43,824 nt of DNA from Hyphomicrobiaceae bacterium. Lineage in GTDB: Bacteria; Pseudomonadota; Alphaproteobacteria; Rhizobiales; Hyphomicrobiaceae. The stretch covers positions 1 through 43,824 of the forward strand of contig JAGRKS010000004.1 in the NCBI GenBank assembly GCA_020442185.1, given 5' to 3'. Positions within the stretch are counted from its first letter, which is position 1. Each line of letters starts with the position of its first letter. Made by a program: the position numbers and the translations under genes. The notes under the pieces were generated by a model, which saw only the letters and a program-made list of their open reading frames with translations, was not told the DNA's origin and made no database searches. Shown here piece by piece: positions 7,972-15,940 of this stretch.

Positions 7972-8448
7972 ATGCCAACTGCCCGCCACGCGCCTGCGGA
8001 AGCTTCGATACGATGGGCCGTGACATGGCGGTATCTCGCGTTCATCGCTCTGGCGAATCTCACCTGGGAATTCGCACGGAAGCCCGCTCTATACCGTCTG
8101 GCAATCCGGGAGCGCGGCCGAGATCGCCTTCAACGGAGTGCACTGTATCTTCGCAGACATCATGATCGCGGCCGCGTCTTTGCTCGTCAGCCGTGGTGGC
8201 TAGCCGATCCGGCGCCGGCTGCCCAGTCGTCGTCGCCGCGACGATGGTCGGTGTCATCTACACCGCCATTTAGATTAGCGAATGGATGAAACATTACTAT
8301 TCGTCAATCATGAGGCTACACTGATCTTATGCCGTTCTTGCCCGGAACGATGCTCGGGTTGAGCCCTCTGCTCCAATGGCTGATCCTGCCGCCCACGGCT
8401 TTCGCGATCGTTCACCATGGCATGACCAACCGCCTCACGAAGCTTTGA
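7972..8448 (+). pseudogene. Decayed copy of the four-helix membrane protein found intact at 39567-40088
   Basis: Reading across frames gives, in order, WRYLAFIALANLTWEFA, then SPLYTVWQSGSAAEIAFNGVHC in the next frame, then ATMVGVIYTAI-stop-ISEWMKHYY, then MPFLPGTMLGLSPLLQWLIL. These align in order with HLLWEIAQLPLYTLW, RAELTFAVLHC, VPLGIAYTAFSEWLNVY and MPTVPILGYQIGGSPLAQWFIV of the intact gene. At least two frameshifts and one in-frame stop are present. The start is taken at ATG 7972 and the end at the TGA after TNRLTKL. Sequencing errors could fake the frameshifts, but the divergence is too great for a recent copy of the intact gene. Confidence 0.75.
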
Positions 8449-8664
8449 TACCCTGGGGTCTCGTTCCGGACCTTTCAGCTGCCGCTGGACTTGGATTAAA
8501 CCCTTGCCGCCTTCTGCGCGGCAGTTCGCTAAGAGGCCTGCCAGCTGTGTCCTTGCGGCCCCTCCTGCGATTTTGGAGCCAACCGGCCGTGATCGCATCT
8601 TGATTCCGCCCCACGACGCACGTATCAACGTAGGAGGGCAGTATAATTCGAGAATATTGGCCAG

Positions 8665-9138
8665 ATGCTCGTGAGGATTGCACGTCAGATCGTAGTTGCC
8701 GCCACGATTGTCGCGCTGGCGGCGGTGGCGGGTGTGCTGTCCAGTACATCAGTTCTGGCGCATGGCGCTCATGACCACGGCCTTCACCGCGTCAGCGCGA
8801 GTCAGGCCGCCGTTTCACATGAGCGCGGCGGCGACAAGTTGCAGTTGGACCAGGCCACGGCTCGGAGCCATGCCTCACCACAAGCAGACGCAGTCGTGAG
8901 CGGTGCCGGCCATGAGATCCGGGTGGCGGTTGCCAGCGCTTCGCACGGCGGCTGCAACTTTGAGGGTGGGCATGCGCTAGGGATGTCCTGCTGTGGGCAT
9001 GCCTGCCATGGGGGCGCGCTGTCCGTTGATGAAGGCACTCATCAGCCGCTGCCGCGGCCGCAAAGACTTGCGCCACAACAGGCGGTAATATTTTGGGCCG
9101 AGGTACGATTTGGCTTGATGCGGCCTCCCCGCGCCTAG
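8665..9138 (+). CDS. Short exported His/Cys-rich protein
   Basis: A 157-residue protein with a signal peptide (VVAATIVALAAVAGVLSS) followed at once by LAHGAHDHGLH. The cluster GMSCCGHACHGGA near residues 109-121 pairs Cys and His in a metal-site pattern. It ends FGLMRPPRA, the tail motif shared with other short exported proteins in this window. The ribosome site is weak: AGGAGG occurs but about 30 bases upstream of ATG 8665, so the start is less certain. No named family is recognised. It precedes the lipoprotein-TolC-oxidase series on the same strand; periplasmic copper binding or an accessory role like CopL is plausible. Confidence 0.6.
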   Translation: MLVRIARQIVVAATIVALAAVAGVLSSTSVLAHGAHDHGLHRVSASQAAVSHERGGDKLQLDQATARSHASPQADAVVSGAGHEIRVAVASASHGGCNFEGGHALGMSCCGHACHGGALSVDEGTHQPLPRPQRLAPQQAVIFWAEVRFGLMRPPRA

Positions 9139-9360
9139 TTTTTCCATCGGTCGTCAGCCGAGCACCTGGTGGTGATCCTTCGCTTGCTGCAGGCAGGCGC
9201 AGCTGCTGACGCTCCCTGCTCAACTGTCCAAAACTGAACGTCTGATCGCGCGTCGCGTCTTCGTGTGCGGATGTGCGCGGGGCTCGACTCAGCGCTATGA
9301 CCTGCGTCGTGCCAGCGGTTTGCCCGCGTCGCAGGCCCACTCAACCTGGAGCCAACACCA

Positions 9361-9588
9361 ATGCCATTTCGTCTGTTCGTTCTCGCAATACTAGCGGCAA
9401 CGCCGATCCTGGGGGGATGCCGCGAGCTACCGGAGCCGATTGGCGTCGGCGCACATCCGGCAGACGCCGACGCACCCGTGTCGCGCGCGAGGTACCGATC
9501 CGTCACCGGCGACATGCGCGACTACCGCATCGTGACGCCGAAGCCATGGGGGCAGTCCAACGAGCAGGTCGCACCGCAGCGAAAATAG
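9361..9588 (+). CDS. Small lipoprotein
   Basis: A 75-residue predicted lipoprotein. The signal peptide FRLFVLAILAATPILGGC ends in a lipobox (LGGC) with acylated Cys at about residue 19; the remaining 56 residues are hydrophilic with no recognisable domain. ATG 9361 follows CTGGAG at good distance. It lies 60 bp before the TolC-type gene on the same strand, so it may belong to that transcription unit. Function unknown. Confidence 0.65.
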   Translation: MPFRLFVLAILAATPILGGCRELPEPIGVGAHPADADAPVSRARYRSVTGDMRDYRIVTPKPWGQSNEQVAPQRK

Positions 9589-9648
9589 CCGTCTGTCCGT
9601 TTGGGGAGATGAGGGACCGACAGAAGGCGAATTGGGGGACGGAACAAC

Positions 9649-11163
9649 ATGAATCGGAACGTCGGGCGCAAGGCGCGCCGAACCTACCAGGTACGCAGCA
9701 TGTCAGTCGCGTTGACACTCTTGCTCGGAGGCTGCGCGAGCTTCTCGCCGGACCAGGGCATGGCGCCGATCGAAGCCGCGGCCACCGAGGCGCTCGGCAA
9801 GAACGTGGTGAAGATCCGCAATGCCGATGATGCGCGCGACGTTAAAGCGCGCGTGGCTGCACTCTTGGCGGGATCATTGACGGCGGATGCGGCCGTACAA
9901 ATTGCGTTGCTCAACAATCGGGCGCTGCAGGCGGCTTTCAATGATTTGGGCGTCTCGGAAGCGCAAATGGTCGAGGCGACGCTGCCGCCCAGCCCCACGC
10001 TATCCCTGTCGAGACTGGTCGTTTCCGGTGCGGTCCTCGAAATCGAGCGGCAGGTGCTCCAGAACATCCTTGGTCTGTTGACGTTGCCCCGCCGCAGGGA
10101 GATTGCCGAGGATCGTTTCCGGCAGGCCCAGATGCGTGCAATCGAAGCCGTGTTGCGAACAGCTGCCGATACGCGGCGAACCTATTATCGCGCCGTGGCT
10201 GCCGGCCAGGGTGTCATCTTCCTGAAGCAAACCCAGCGCGCGGCCGAAGCGCTGTCAGACCTCGCAAAGCAACTCGGCGAAACAGGTGCCATGGGCAAAT
10301 TGAGCCAGGCGCGGGAGCATGCCTTCTACGCCGACGTGTCGCGACAGCTCGCCGTTGCCAGACTGCGTCACCGTACGGAGCGCGAACAGCTCGCTCGCCT
10401 GATGGGCCTGTGGGGCAGGGATCTCGGCTTCAAGCTGCCGGACCAACTGCCGAAGTTCCCCGCAAGGCCGAGACGGATGGAAGATGTCGAGCGGGAAGCC
10501 GTTCAGCGGCGTATCGATCTGCAGATGGCGCGACTGGAGCTTGAGATTCTCGCCAAGTCCTACGGTCTGACGCGAGCGACCCGCTTTATCAACGTGCTCG
10601 AGGTCCGCGGCATAAGCATCACCGAATGGAGCCGCATCACCGAGGTCGACTACGAGCTCCAGCCCGGACCAACGCTGGTCAAGACGGTGTCGCCGGAAAC
10701 TGAGAAGGAGCGCTGGAAGGGCATCGAGCTCGAATTCCAGATCCCGATTTATGATTTCGGCGAGGCGCGAACGCGAGGAGCATCCGAGACCTATCTTGCT
10801 GCTGCGAACAGGTTCGCGGACAAAGCGATCGCCGTGCGCGCCGACGCTCGCGTCGCCTACCAGTCATATCGCGGGGCGCATGATATCGCGCGCGTCTACC
10901 GCGACAAGCTGCTGCCGCTGCGCAAGACCATCTCCGAGGAAATGCTCCTCCAGTACAACGGAATGCTCGCTGATCTGTTCGAGCTTCTGCAGGACTACCG
11001 CGTTCGCATCCAGAGCAACCTGGAGACGATCACGGCTGAGCGCGACTTCTGGCTGGCCAACGTCGACCTGAAGTCCGCGGTCCTCGGCGGCGGTGGCGCA
11101 CCCGCAGCCGTCGGCGGCGAAGGCGGTGCCCAGATGGCAGCTGCGGAGGGCGCCGGCCACTGA
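9649..11163 (+). CDS. TolC-family outer-membrane factor (lipoprotein)
   Basis: A 504-residue outer-membrane channel subunit expected to form a trimeric beta-barrel with a periplasmic helical tunnel. It has a lipobox LLLGGC with Cys29, then an internally repeated helical layout (SLTADAAVQIALLNNRALQAAF; MEDVEREAVQRRIDLQMARL) typical of CusC/TolC proteins, and ends with a short Gly/Ala-rich tail. A GGGGGACGG ribosome site precedes ATG 9649. There is no adaptor or RND pump next to it: the neighbour, 52 bp downstream, is a multicopper oxidase. The CusBA genes at 32.8-37.5 kb lack an outer-membrane partner, so this protein could serve them in trans, or it may work with the oxidase. Confidence 0.85.
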   Translation: MNRNVGRKARRTYQVRSMSVALTLLLGGCASFSPDQGMAPIEAAATEALGKNVVKIRNADDARDVKARVAALLAGSLTADAAVQIALLNNRALQAAFNDLGVSEAQMVEATLPPSPTLSLSRLVVSGAVLEIERQVLQNILGLLTLPRRREIAEDRFRQAQMRAIEAVLRTAADTRRTYYRAVAAGQGVIFLKQTQRAAEALSDLAKQLGETGAMGKLSQAREHAFYADVSRQLAVARLRHRTEREQLARLMGLWGRDLGFKLPDQLPKFPARPRRMEDVEREAVQRRIDLQMARLELEILAKSYGLTRATRFINVLEVRGISITEWSRITEVDYELQPGPTLVKTVSPETEKERWKGIELEFQIPIYDFGEARTRGASETYLAAANRFADKAIAVRADARVAYQSYRGAHDIARVYRDKLLPLRKTISEEMLLQYNGMLADLFELLQDYRVRIQSNLETITAERDFWLANVDLKSAVLGGGGAPAAVGGEGGAQMAAAEGAGH

Positions 11164-11215
11164 CCGTGACAAAGACCATGCCGCTTTATGCTGACAAATC
11201 GAAGGAGCCCGAAAC

Positions 11216-12610
11216 ATGAAACTCACCCGTCGACGTTTTCTCGAAGCCTCTGGCGCCCTGGCAACGGCCGTCAGTGCGACAGCGGTGAGCGGTCGCGCAG
11301 CTCACGCGTCGTTGCCGGAAGCGCCGATCCAGAAATCGCCGGCCATGCAGCCGCCGCTCTTTCCCAAGGAAGGTCCCGACTATCAGCCTGTGGTCACGCT
11401 CAACGGGTGGACACTGCCGTGGCGCATGAACAACGGCTGGAAGGAGTTTCATCTGGTCGCCGAGCCGGTGGAGCGAGAAATTGCGCCTGGCATGAAAGGC
11501 CATCTTTGGGGCTACAACGGCCAGTCTCCGGGTCCCACGATCGAGGCTGTTGAGGGTGACAAGGTGCGCATCTTCGTCACCAACAAGCTGCCCGAGCATA
11601 CGACGATCCACTGGCACGGTCAGATACTTCCATGCGGCATGGACGGCGTCGGCGGCATCACCCAGCCGCACATCAAACCAGGCAAGACGTTCGTCTATGA
11701 GTTCCCTCTGACCAAGAGCGGCACCTTCATGTACCATCCGCATGCCGACGAGATGGTGCAGATGGCCATGGGTATGATGGGGTTCTTCGTTGTGCATCCG
11801 AAGGACCCGAACTTTATGCGTGTCGATCGCGATTTCGTCTTCCTGCTGAACGCGTTCGATATCGCACCCGGGACATACGTTCCCAAGATCAACACCATGC
11901 TCGATTTCAACATGTGGTGCTGGAACAGCCGTGTGTTTCCGGGAATCGATAACTTGGTGATCAACAAGGGGGACCGCGCCCGCATCCGCTTCGGCAATCT
12001 CACCATGACAAACCACCCCATCCACATGCACGGCTACGACTTCGAGGTCACGTGCACGGATGGGGGGTGGACCAAGCCCGGTTCCCGCTGGCCGGAGGTC
12101 ACGGTCGATTGCGCTGTCGGCCAGATGCGGGCGTTCGAATTCGATGCGGTGCACGAAGGCGACTGGGCGATTCATTGCCACAAGTCGCATCACACGATGA
12201 ACGCCATGGGACACGACGTGAAGACATATATCGGCGTCGACAAGCGAGAGGTGGCCACGAAAATTCGCCGCCTCGTCGACGGCTACATGCCGATGGGCAC
12301 AGCCGGCATGGCGGACATGGGCGAGATGGAGATGCCGCTGCCCGACAACACGTTGCCGATGATGACGGGCTTCGGTCAGTTCGGCCCGATCGAGATGGGA
12401 GGCATGCTGTCCGTCGTCAAGGTAAGGGCCGGTCTTGAGCGCAACGATTACAAAGACCCCGGTTGGTACAAGCACCCGCCGGGAACGGTCTCCTATGAAT
12501 GGAAAGGCCCCAACCTGACGGATGCCACCAGGGTCCGCCAGCCTGAAAGCGGAATGCCGACGCAGGTGCGCGTGAGAGCGAGAAAACCGACAGGCGGCCA
12601 CCAGCACTAA
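11216..12610 (+). CDS. Multicopper oxidase (Tat-exported copper oxidase)
   Basis: A 464-residue periplasmic oxidase probably converting Cu(I) to less toxic Cu(II), with electrons passed through type 1 copper to the trinuclear site and O2. A Tat signal (TRRRFLEASG) is followed by all four copper motifs: HWHG (132-135), HPH (174-176), HPIHMHG (267-273) and HCHKSHHTMNAM (320-331, giving type 1 Cys321 and Met331). About 130 residues follow the last copper motif, including a Met-rich GTAGMADMGEMEM segment; most oxidases end soon after HCH, so this C-terminal extension is distinctive. AAGGAG precedes ATG 11216. It sits between the TolC-type factor and two cytochromes. Confidence 0.9.
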   Translation: MKLTRRRFLEASGALATAVSATAVSGRAAHASLPEAPIQKSPAMQPPLFPKEGPDYQPVVTLNGWTLPWRMNNGWKEFHLVAEPVEREIAPGMKGHLWGYNGQSPGPTIEAVEGDKVRIFVTNKLPEHTTIHWHGQILPCGMDGVGGITQPHIKPGKTFVYEFPLTKSGTFMYHPHADEMVQMAMGMMGFFVVHPKDPNFMRVDRDFVFLLNAFDIAPGTYVPKINTMLDFNMWCWNSRVFPGIDNLVINKGDRARIRFGNLTMTNHPIHMHGYDFEVTCTDGGWTKPGSRWPEVTVDCAVGQMRAFEFDAVHEGDWAIHCHKSHHTMNAMGHDVKTYIGVDKREVATKIRRLVDGYMPMGTAGMADMGEMEMPLPDNTLPMMTGFGQFGPIEMGGMLSVVKVRAGLERNDYKDPGWYKHPPGTVSYEWKGPNLTDATRVRQPESGMPTQVRVRARKPTGGHQH

Positions 12611-12682
12611 CGATTGGCACGAGGCCGTCGCGCCGCTGCTTGTTTCTGTCGAGTATCCCAAAACCCAAGCGAGAGAATCCCG

Positions 12683-13288
12683 ATGTCACTGAATAAGTAT
12701 AGCACCGCAGCCTTAGCGGTTCTCGTCGCCGTCATTGCCACGGCCAGCGCAAATGTCAGTGCCCACACCGGAGCCACGGGCATCGTCAAGGAGCGCATGG
12801 ATCTCATGGATCGGATCGGCGACGCGATGAAAGTCTTGTCCGGCATATTCAAAAGAGAACATGCGTACGACGCCGATGCAGTCGCCAAGTCGGCGCGGAC
12901 CATTCGGGACCACGCCGGGACAGCGATGACGAAGCTGTTTCCTGAAGGCAGCGCCAATCCGCCAAGCGTGGCTAAGCCCGAGATCTGGCGGAACTGGAAA
13001 TCGTTCAAAGCTCTCGCGAAAGACCTCGAGACGTACAGTGCCGCTCTCGCCGACGCCGCGCCAAGAGGCGATACTCCCGCCGGCGGAATGCCGTCGGGAC
13101 CCGCCGGGCACGGCATGATGGGCGGCAGCATGATGGGGCAAGGCATGCCTGGCTCCATGATGGGCGGGCAGCAGGCGCCGACGTCCGATATGCTGACGGT
13201 CATGCCCCCGCGGGCTTTGTTCGGCCACGTGACAGCGACCTGTGCGAGTTGCCACACGAAGTTCCGCACTGAAAAGCATGAGCACTGA
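12683..13288 (+). CDS. Cytochrome c' type protein with Met-rich insert
   Basis: A 201-residue periplasmic haem protein. After a signal peptide (ALAVLVAVIATASANVSA) the helical region RMDLMDRIGDAMKVLSGIF, later WRNWKSFKALAKDLETY, matches the four-helix cytochrome c' fold, and the haem motif CASCH is near the C terminus as expected. Between helix 3 and the haem is a GHGMMGGSMMGQGM stretch that normal cytochromes c' lack and that resembles the Met tracts of the Spy-like protein and the oxidases here. ATG 12683 follows GAGAG. Likely roles are electron transfer or combined copper and haem binding next to the oxidase. Confidence 0.85.
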   Translation: MSLNKYSTAALAVLVAVIATASANVSAHTGATGIVKERMDLMDRIGDAMKVLSGIFKREHAYDADAVAKSARTIRDHAGTAMTKLFPEGSANPPSVAKPEIWRNWKSFKALAKDLETYSAALADAAPRGDTPAGGMPSGPAGHGMMGGSMMGQGMPGSMMGGQQAPTSDMLTVMPPRALFGHVTATCASCHTKFRTEKHEH

Positions 13289-13320
13289 GGGAATAGTCTG
13301 CGAAACACGGAGTGCTCGGT

Positions 13321-14214
13321 GTGAAACGAATTGCCGTCCTGATGTGTTCGGTCGCCTTGGTTGCCGTCTTGATGGCGGTTTTGCTGTGGTGGTGGCCGAT
13401 CAATCCGCCGGCGCAAACGAACTTTCCGCCGGGTGATGTCAACCGCGGAGCCTACTTGGCGCGAATGGCGGGCTGCATCGCATGTCATACCGATATCAAG
13501 GGCAACGGCAAACCCCTGGCGGGCGGAGCGCCGATCGCAACCCAGTTCGGCACGTTTCACCCGCCCAACCTGACGACGGACAGCCGGTTCGGCATCGGCA
13601 GTTGGACGCTGCCGCAGTTCGCAACTGCTCTTCGCGCAGGCGTGTCGCCCTCGGGAAAACCCTACTATCCGGCATTTCCGTATCCGTTCTATGGCGCGCT
13701 CAGCGATCAGGACGTTGCCGATCTTTGGGCGGCCTTCAAGACCGTCGCGCCAGTCGAACAGCCCTCGCCGCAGCAGGACCTCTCGTTTCCGTTCAATATG
13801 CGCTTCGGCCTGAAGCTTTGGCGGACTCTCTTCATTAAGCCTTCTCGCTCGACTGAGTCGGCTGACAAGAGCACCCGATGGAACAGGGGTGCTCAGATCG
13901 TCAATGGCCCGGCTCATTGTGGCGCCTGCCATACGCCACGAAACCTTCTGGGGGCACGCATCGAAACGCGCAAGTTCGAAGGCGCGTCAAATCTGCCGGG
14001 CGGAGGCACCTCACCAGCCATCACGGCCGCGGCTCTTAAAAAGGCAGGCTGGAAATCGTCCGACATTACTCATGCCTTGAGATACGGCTTGACCCCGAAG
14101 GGCGACAGCCTCGGCGGAAGCATGGGGGAGGTCGTAAGCGAAGGCACAAGATATTTGTCCGATGACGACCTCAATGCCATCGCGACGTATCTGCTGGATG
14201 AGCCGACAAAGTAG
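13321..14214 (+). CDS. Dihaem cytochrome c
   Basis: A 297-residue membrane-anchored cytochrome with two c-type domains: CIACH near residue 52 and CGACH near residue 201. An N-terminal helix (VALVAVLMAVLLWWW) serves as signal or anchor. The repeated layout resembles the cytochrome subunits of membrane alcohol or aldehyde dehydrogenases. GTG 13321 is preferred because GGAG ends eight bases upstream; GTG 13312 is in frame but overlaps that site. It may accept electrons from a periplasmic donor and pass them to an oxidase. No dehydrogenase partner is in the window, so the donor is unknown. Confidence 0.85.
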   Translation: MKRIAVLMCSVALVAVLMAVLLWWWPINPPAQTNFPPGDVNRGAYLARMAGCIACHTDIKGNGKPLAGGAPIATQFGTFHPPNLTTDSRFGIGSWTLPQFATALRAGVSPSGKPYYPAFPYPFYGALSDQDVADLWAAFKTVAPVEQPSPQQDLSFPFNMRFGLKLWRTLFIKPSRSTESADKSTRWNRGAQIVNGPAHCGACHTPRNLLGARIETRKFEGASNLPGGGTSPAITAAALKKAGWKSSDITHALRYGLTPKGDSLGGSMGEVVSEGTRYLSDDDLNAIATYLLDEPTK

Positions 14215-14300
14215 GTCGCCGCCAGCCAAACCTTGAAAGGAGGCCTTGTTCGAACTTACGCCAGGGAAGGCAAGTCACCAGAAAACCGAAGGAGTCCAAA

Positions 14301-14597
14301 GTGAAGAAAATCCTAGCAGTAATCGCTTTTGCGCTTCATGCGCTCGTGCTGACCCCGTCGGCATTCGCCGATGACATGACCACCGGCGAAATCGTCAAGG
14401 TCGATGAGTCGGCCCAGAAGATCACCATCAAGCACGGGCCGCTGAAACATCTCGACATGGATCACGGCATGACGATGGTGTTCAAAGCAATCGACCCGGC
14501 AATGCTCAAGATGGTAAAGCCCGGAGACAAGGTCAAATTCGAGGCTCAACGGGTCCAGGGCCAACTCACCGTCATGAAGATGGAGAAGGGGAAGTAG
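14301..14597 (+). CDS. cusF: CusF-like periplasmic copper-binding protein
   Basis: A 98-residue metallochaperone. The signal peptide ends SAFA; the small beta-barrel shows TGEIVKVDESAQKITIKHG and a metal loop ending HGMTMVF. The MxM pair and the upstream His of the CusF Cu(I)/Ag(I) site are present, but the Trp that caps copper in E. coli CusF (in NWPEMTM) is absent: the equivalent stretch reads LDMDHGMTM. This change may alter affinity or selectivity. It starts at GTG 14301 behind GGAG. It follows the oxidase-cytochrome genes rather than lying next to cusBA, and may hand copper to either the oxidase or the pump. Confidence 0.85.
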   Translation: MKKILAVIAFALHALVLTPSAFADDMTTGEIVKVDESAQKITIKHGPLKHLDMDHGMTMVFKAIDPAMLKMVKPGDKVKFEAQRVQGQLTVMKMEKGK

Positions 14598-14607
14598 AAC
14601 GCCGGCA

Positions 14608-14644
14608 GGTCCAAGGCAGTGCATCGACCGCGCTGGCTTGGACC
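14608..14644 (+). terminator. Inverted repeat after the cusF-like gene
   Basis: A perfect 8-bp inverted repeat GGTCCAAG / CTTGGACC with a 21-base interior (further CAG/CTG pairing) begins 11 bp after the cusF stop and ends 72 bp before the DUF411 start. There is no T-run, so it may be an attenuator or an RNA-stabilising element rather than a full terminator. Confidence 0.4.
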
Positions 14645-14715
14645 ATTCGCAGACAACGAACCCGGCGTCCGGCGGACCGGGTCCGACACGCGCGAACGAA
14701 CCAAAGGAAATGGCG

Positions 14716-15195
14716 ATGGATCATCATCACATCACTTTCACGCGGCGTACCGTCCTTTCACTGATTGCGGTCGGAACGGCAGTGCTCGCCAAGCCATCTC
14801 TTGCCCAGAACCAGACCGACATCCGCGTATGGAAGGATCCCGGTTGCGGATGTTGTGGCGCATGGGTCGAGCATCTGCGGCGTTCGGGCTTTGCCCCTCT
14901 CGTGACCGACACGACAAACATGCACGCGATCAAGGCGCAATTCGGCGTGCCTGCCGCCCTGGCCTCCTGTCATACAGCGCGTGTCGGTGATTACGTGATC
15001 GAGGGCCATGTGCCGGCGCCTGCAATCATCGAGCTCCTTGCCCAGAGACCTGCCGGACTGGGGCTTGCTGTACCAGGCATGCCGCCGGGATCGCCGGGCA
15101 TGGAAGGAGCATCGCCCGAGATTTACGATGTCATCCTGTTCGGGAGCGGGATGCAAACGAGCTACGCGCGCTTTATGGGGAGCAGGCGGATCTGA
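14716..15195 (+). CDS. DUF411 family periplasmic metal-binding protein (copy 1)
   Basis: A 159-residue exported protein. A Tat-like signal (FTRRTVLSLIAVGTAVLA) is followed by the DUF411 core: WKDPGCGCCGAWVEHLRRSGF (CxCC near residues 41-44), a later SCHTA, VIEGHVPA, and GLAVPGMPPGSPGME. The family has a thioredoxin-like layout with CxCC plus a distant Cys/His and is repeatedly linked to copper loci, but its biochemical function is not established. ATG 14716 fits AAGGAA at six bases better than ATG 14710. A 35-aa membrane microprotein follows 51 bp downstream, the same order as at 38971-39570. Confidence 0.85.
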   Translation: MDHHHITFTRRTVLSLIAVGTAVLAKPSLAQNQTDIRVWKDPGCGCCGAWVEHLRRSGFAPLVTDTTNMHAIKAQFGVPAALASCHTARVGDYVIEGHVPAPAIIELLAQRPAGLGLAVPGMPPGSPGMEGASPEIYDVILFGSGMQTSYARFMGSRRI

Positions 15196-15246
15196 GCAAC
15201 CCGCTCAACAAGGCAGAGTGTCACTTCCGACAAAGGACGTACCCTC

Positions 15247-15354
15247 ATGATGAACGACGGTTGGATTTGGGGATTGGGCTTTGGGCATATCCTGGGCGTC
15301 ATTGTGATCGCGTTGGTGATCGCAGCCCTGATCAAGTATGTCTTCTTCAAATGA
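15247..15354 (+). CDS. 35-residue membrane microprotein (copy 1)
   Basis: The product starts MMNDGW, contains one transmembrane helix, and ends VIAALIKYVFFK. It is accepted because a second, diverged copy at 39460-39570 has the same start (MMNDGW) and end (IAALIKYVFF) and also follows a DUF411 gene directly. It has one predicted helix with an N-terminal aromatic stretch (WIWGLGFGH) and a His. It may be a subunit or regulator of a membrane complex involving DUF411. Confidence 0.75.
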   Translation: MMNDGWIWGLGFGHILGVIVIALVIAALIKYVFFK

Positions 15355-15484
15355 CAACTCAAGCAACCCGGATCTTCCTTGTCCTGCGCCGACTGATCCG
15401 GGAACGTGTTAGCAGTGATTGGCTGCGCATCGGCGGGCACGTGCCGATGAGCTACCACATCCCTTGAATGGCGAGATGCGAGCC

Positions 15485-15910
15485 ATGTATCGTCACATCA
15501 TGATCGCAACTGACGGCTCCGATGTCGCGCAACGGGCAGTGGACCAAGGCCTGCGGCTCGCAATGCGCCTCGGCAGCAAGGCGACAGTCGTGACCGTCTC
15601 CGAGCCCTATCCCGCTGAACTGGCCCCTGCCTGGCCGATCGAAGACTACGACCGGGCCGTGTCGGAGAAGGCCCAGGATATTCTCGGCCTTGCGCGGGAT
15701 GCAGCCGCCGCGCTCGGTGCGTCCTGTGACTATCTCCACGTCAAAGACGCTCACCCTGCCGAGGGGATCATCCAGGCGGCGGCGGATCAGAATTGCGATT
15801 TGATTGCGATGGCCTCCCACGGCCGCAGAGGCTTCCAGCGGATGATACTTGGCAGCCAGGCCTATGAAGTGATTGTCAAAAGTCCGATCCCGGTCCTCAT
15901 CTGTCGATAG
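15485..15910 (+). CDS. Universal stress protein (UspA family)
   Basis: A 141-residue single-domain Usp with the Rossmann-like start RHIMIATDGSDVAQRAV and the nucleotide-binding motif GRRGFQRMILGSQA near the C terminus, ending SPIPVLICR. These features suggest the ATP-binding class. ATG 15485 matches the family N terminus (MYRHIMIATDGS); ATG 15476 adds three residues and cannot be excluded. It is convergent with the oxidase at 15941, 30 bp away. General stress persistence is the family role; any link to copper is only by position. Confidence 0.9.
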   Translation: MYRHIMIATDGSDVAQRAVDQGLRLAMRLGSKATVVTVSEPYPAELAPAWPIEDYDRAVSEKAQDILGLARDAAAALGASCDYLHVKDAHPAEGIIQAAADQNCDLIAMASHGRRGFQRMILGSQAYEVIVKSPIPVLICR

Positions 15911-15940
15911 CCTGTTGCGGTGCTCCAGCTTCCCGAGAGT

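Noticed and set aside
8448..8463. ATACCC-TG-GGGTCT as a second CsoR-like site
   Set aside because: The arms are short and imperfect, it overlaps the end of a decayed gene, and it is about 200 bp from the next start.
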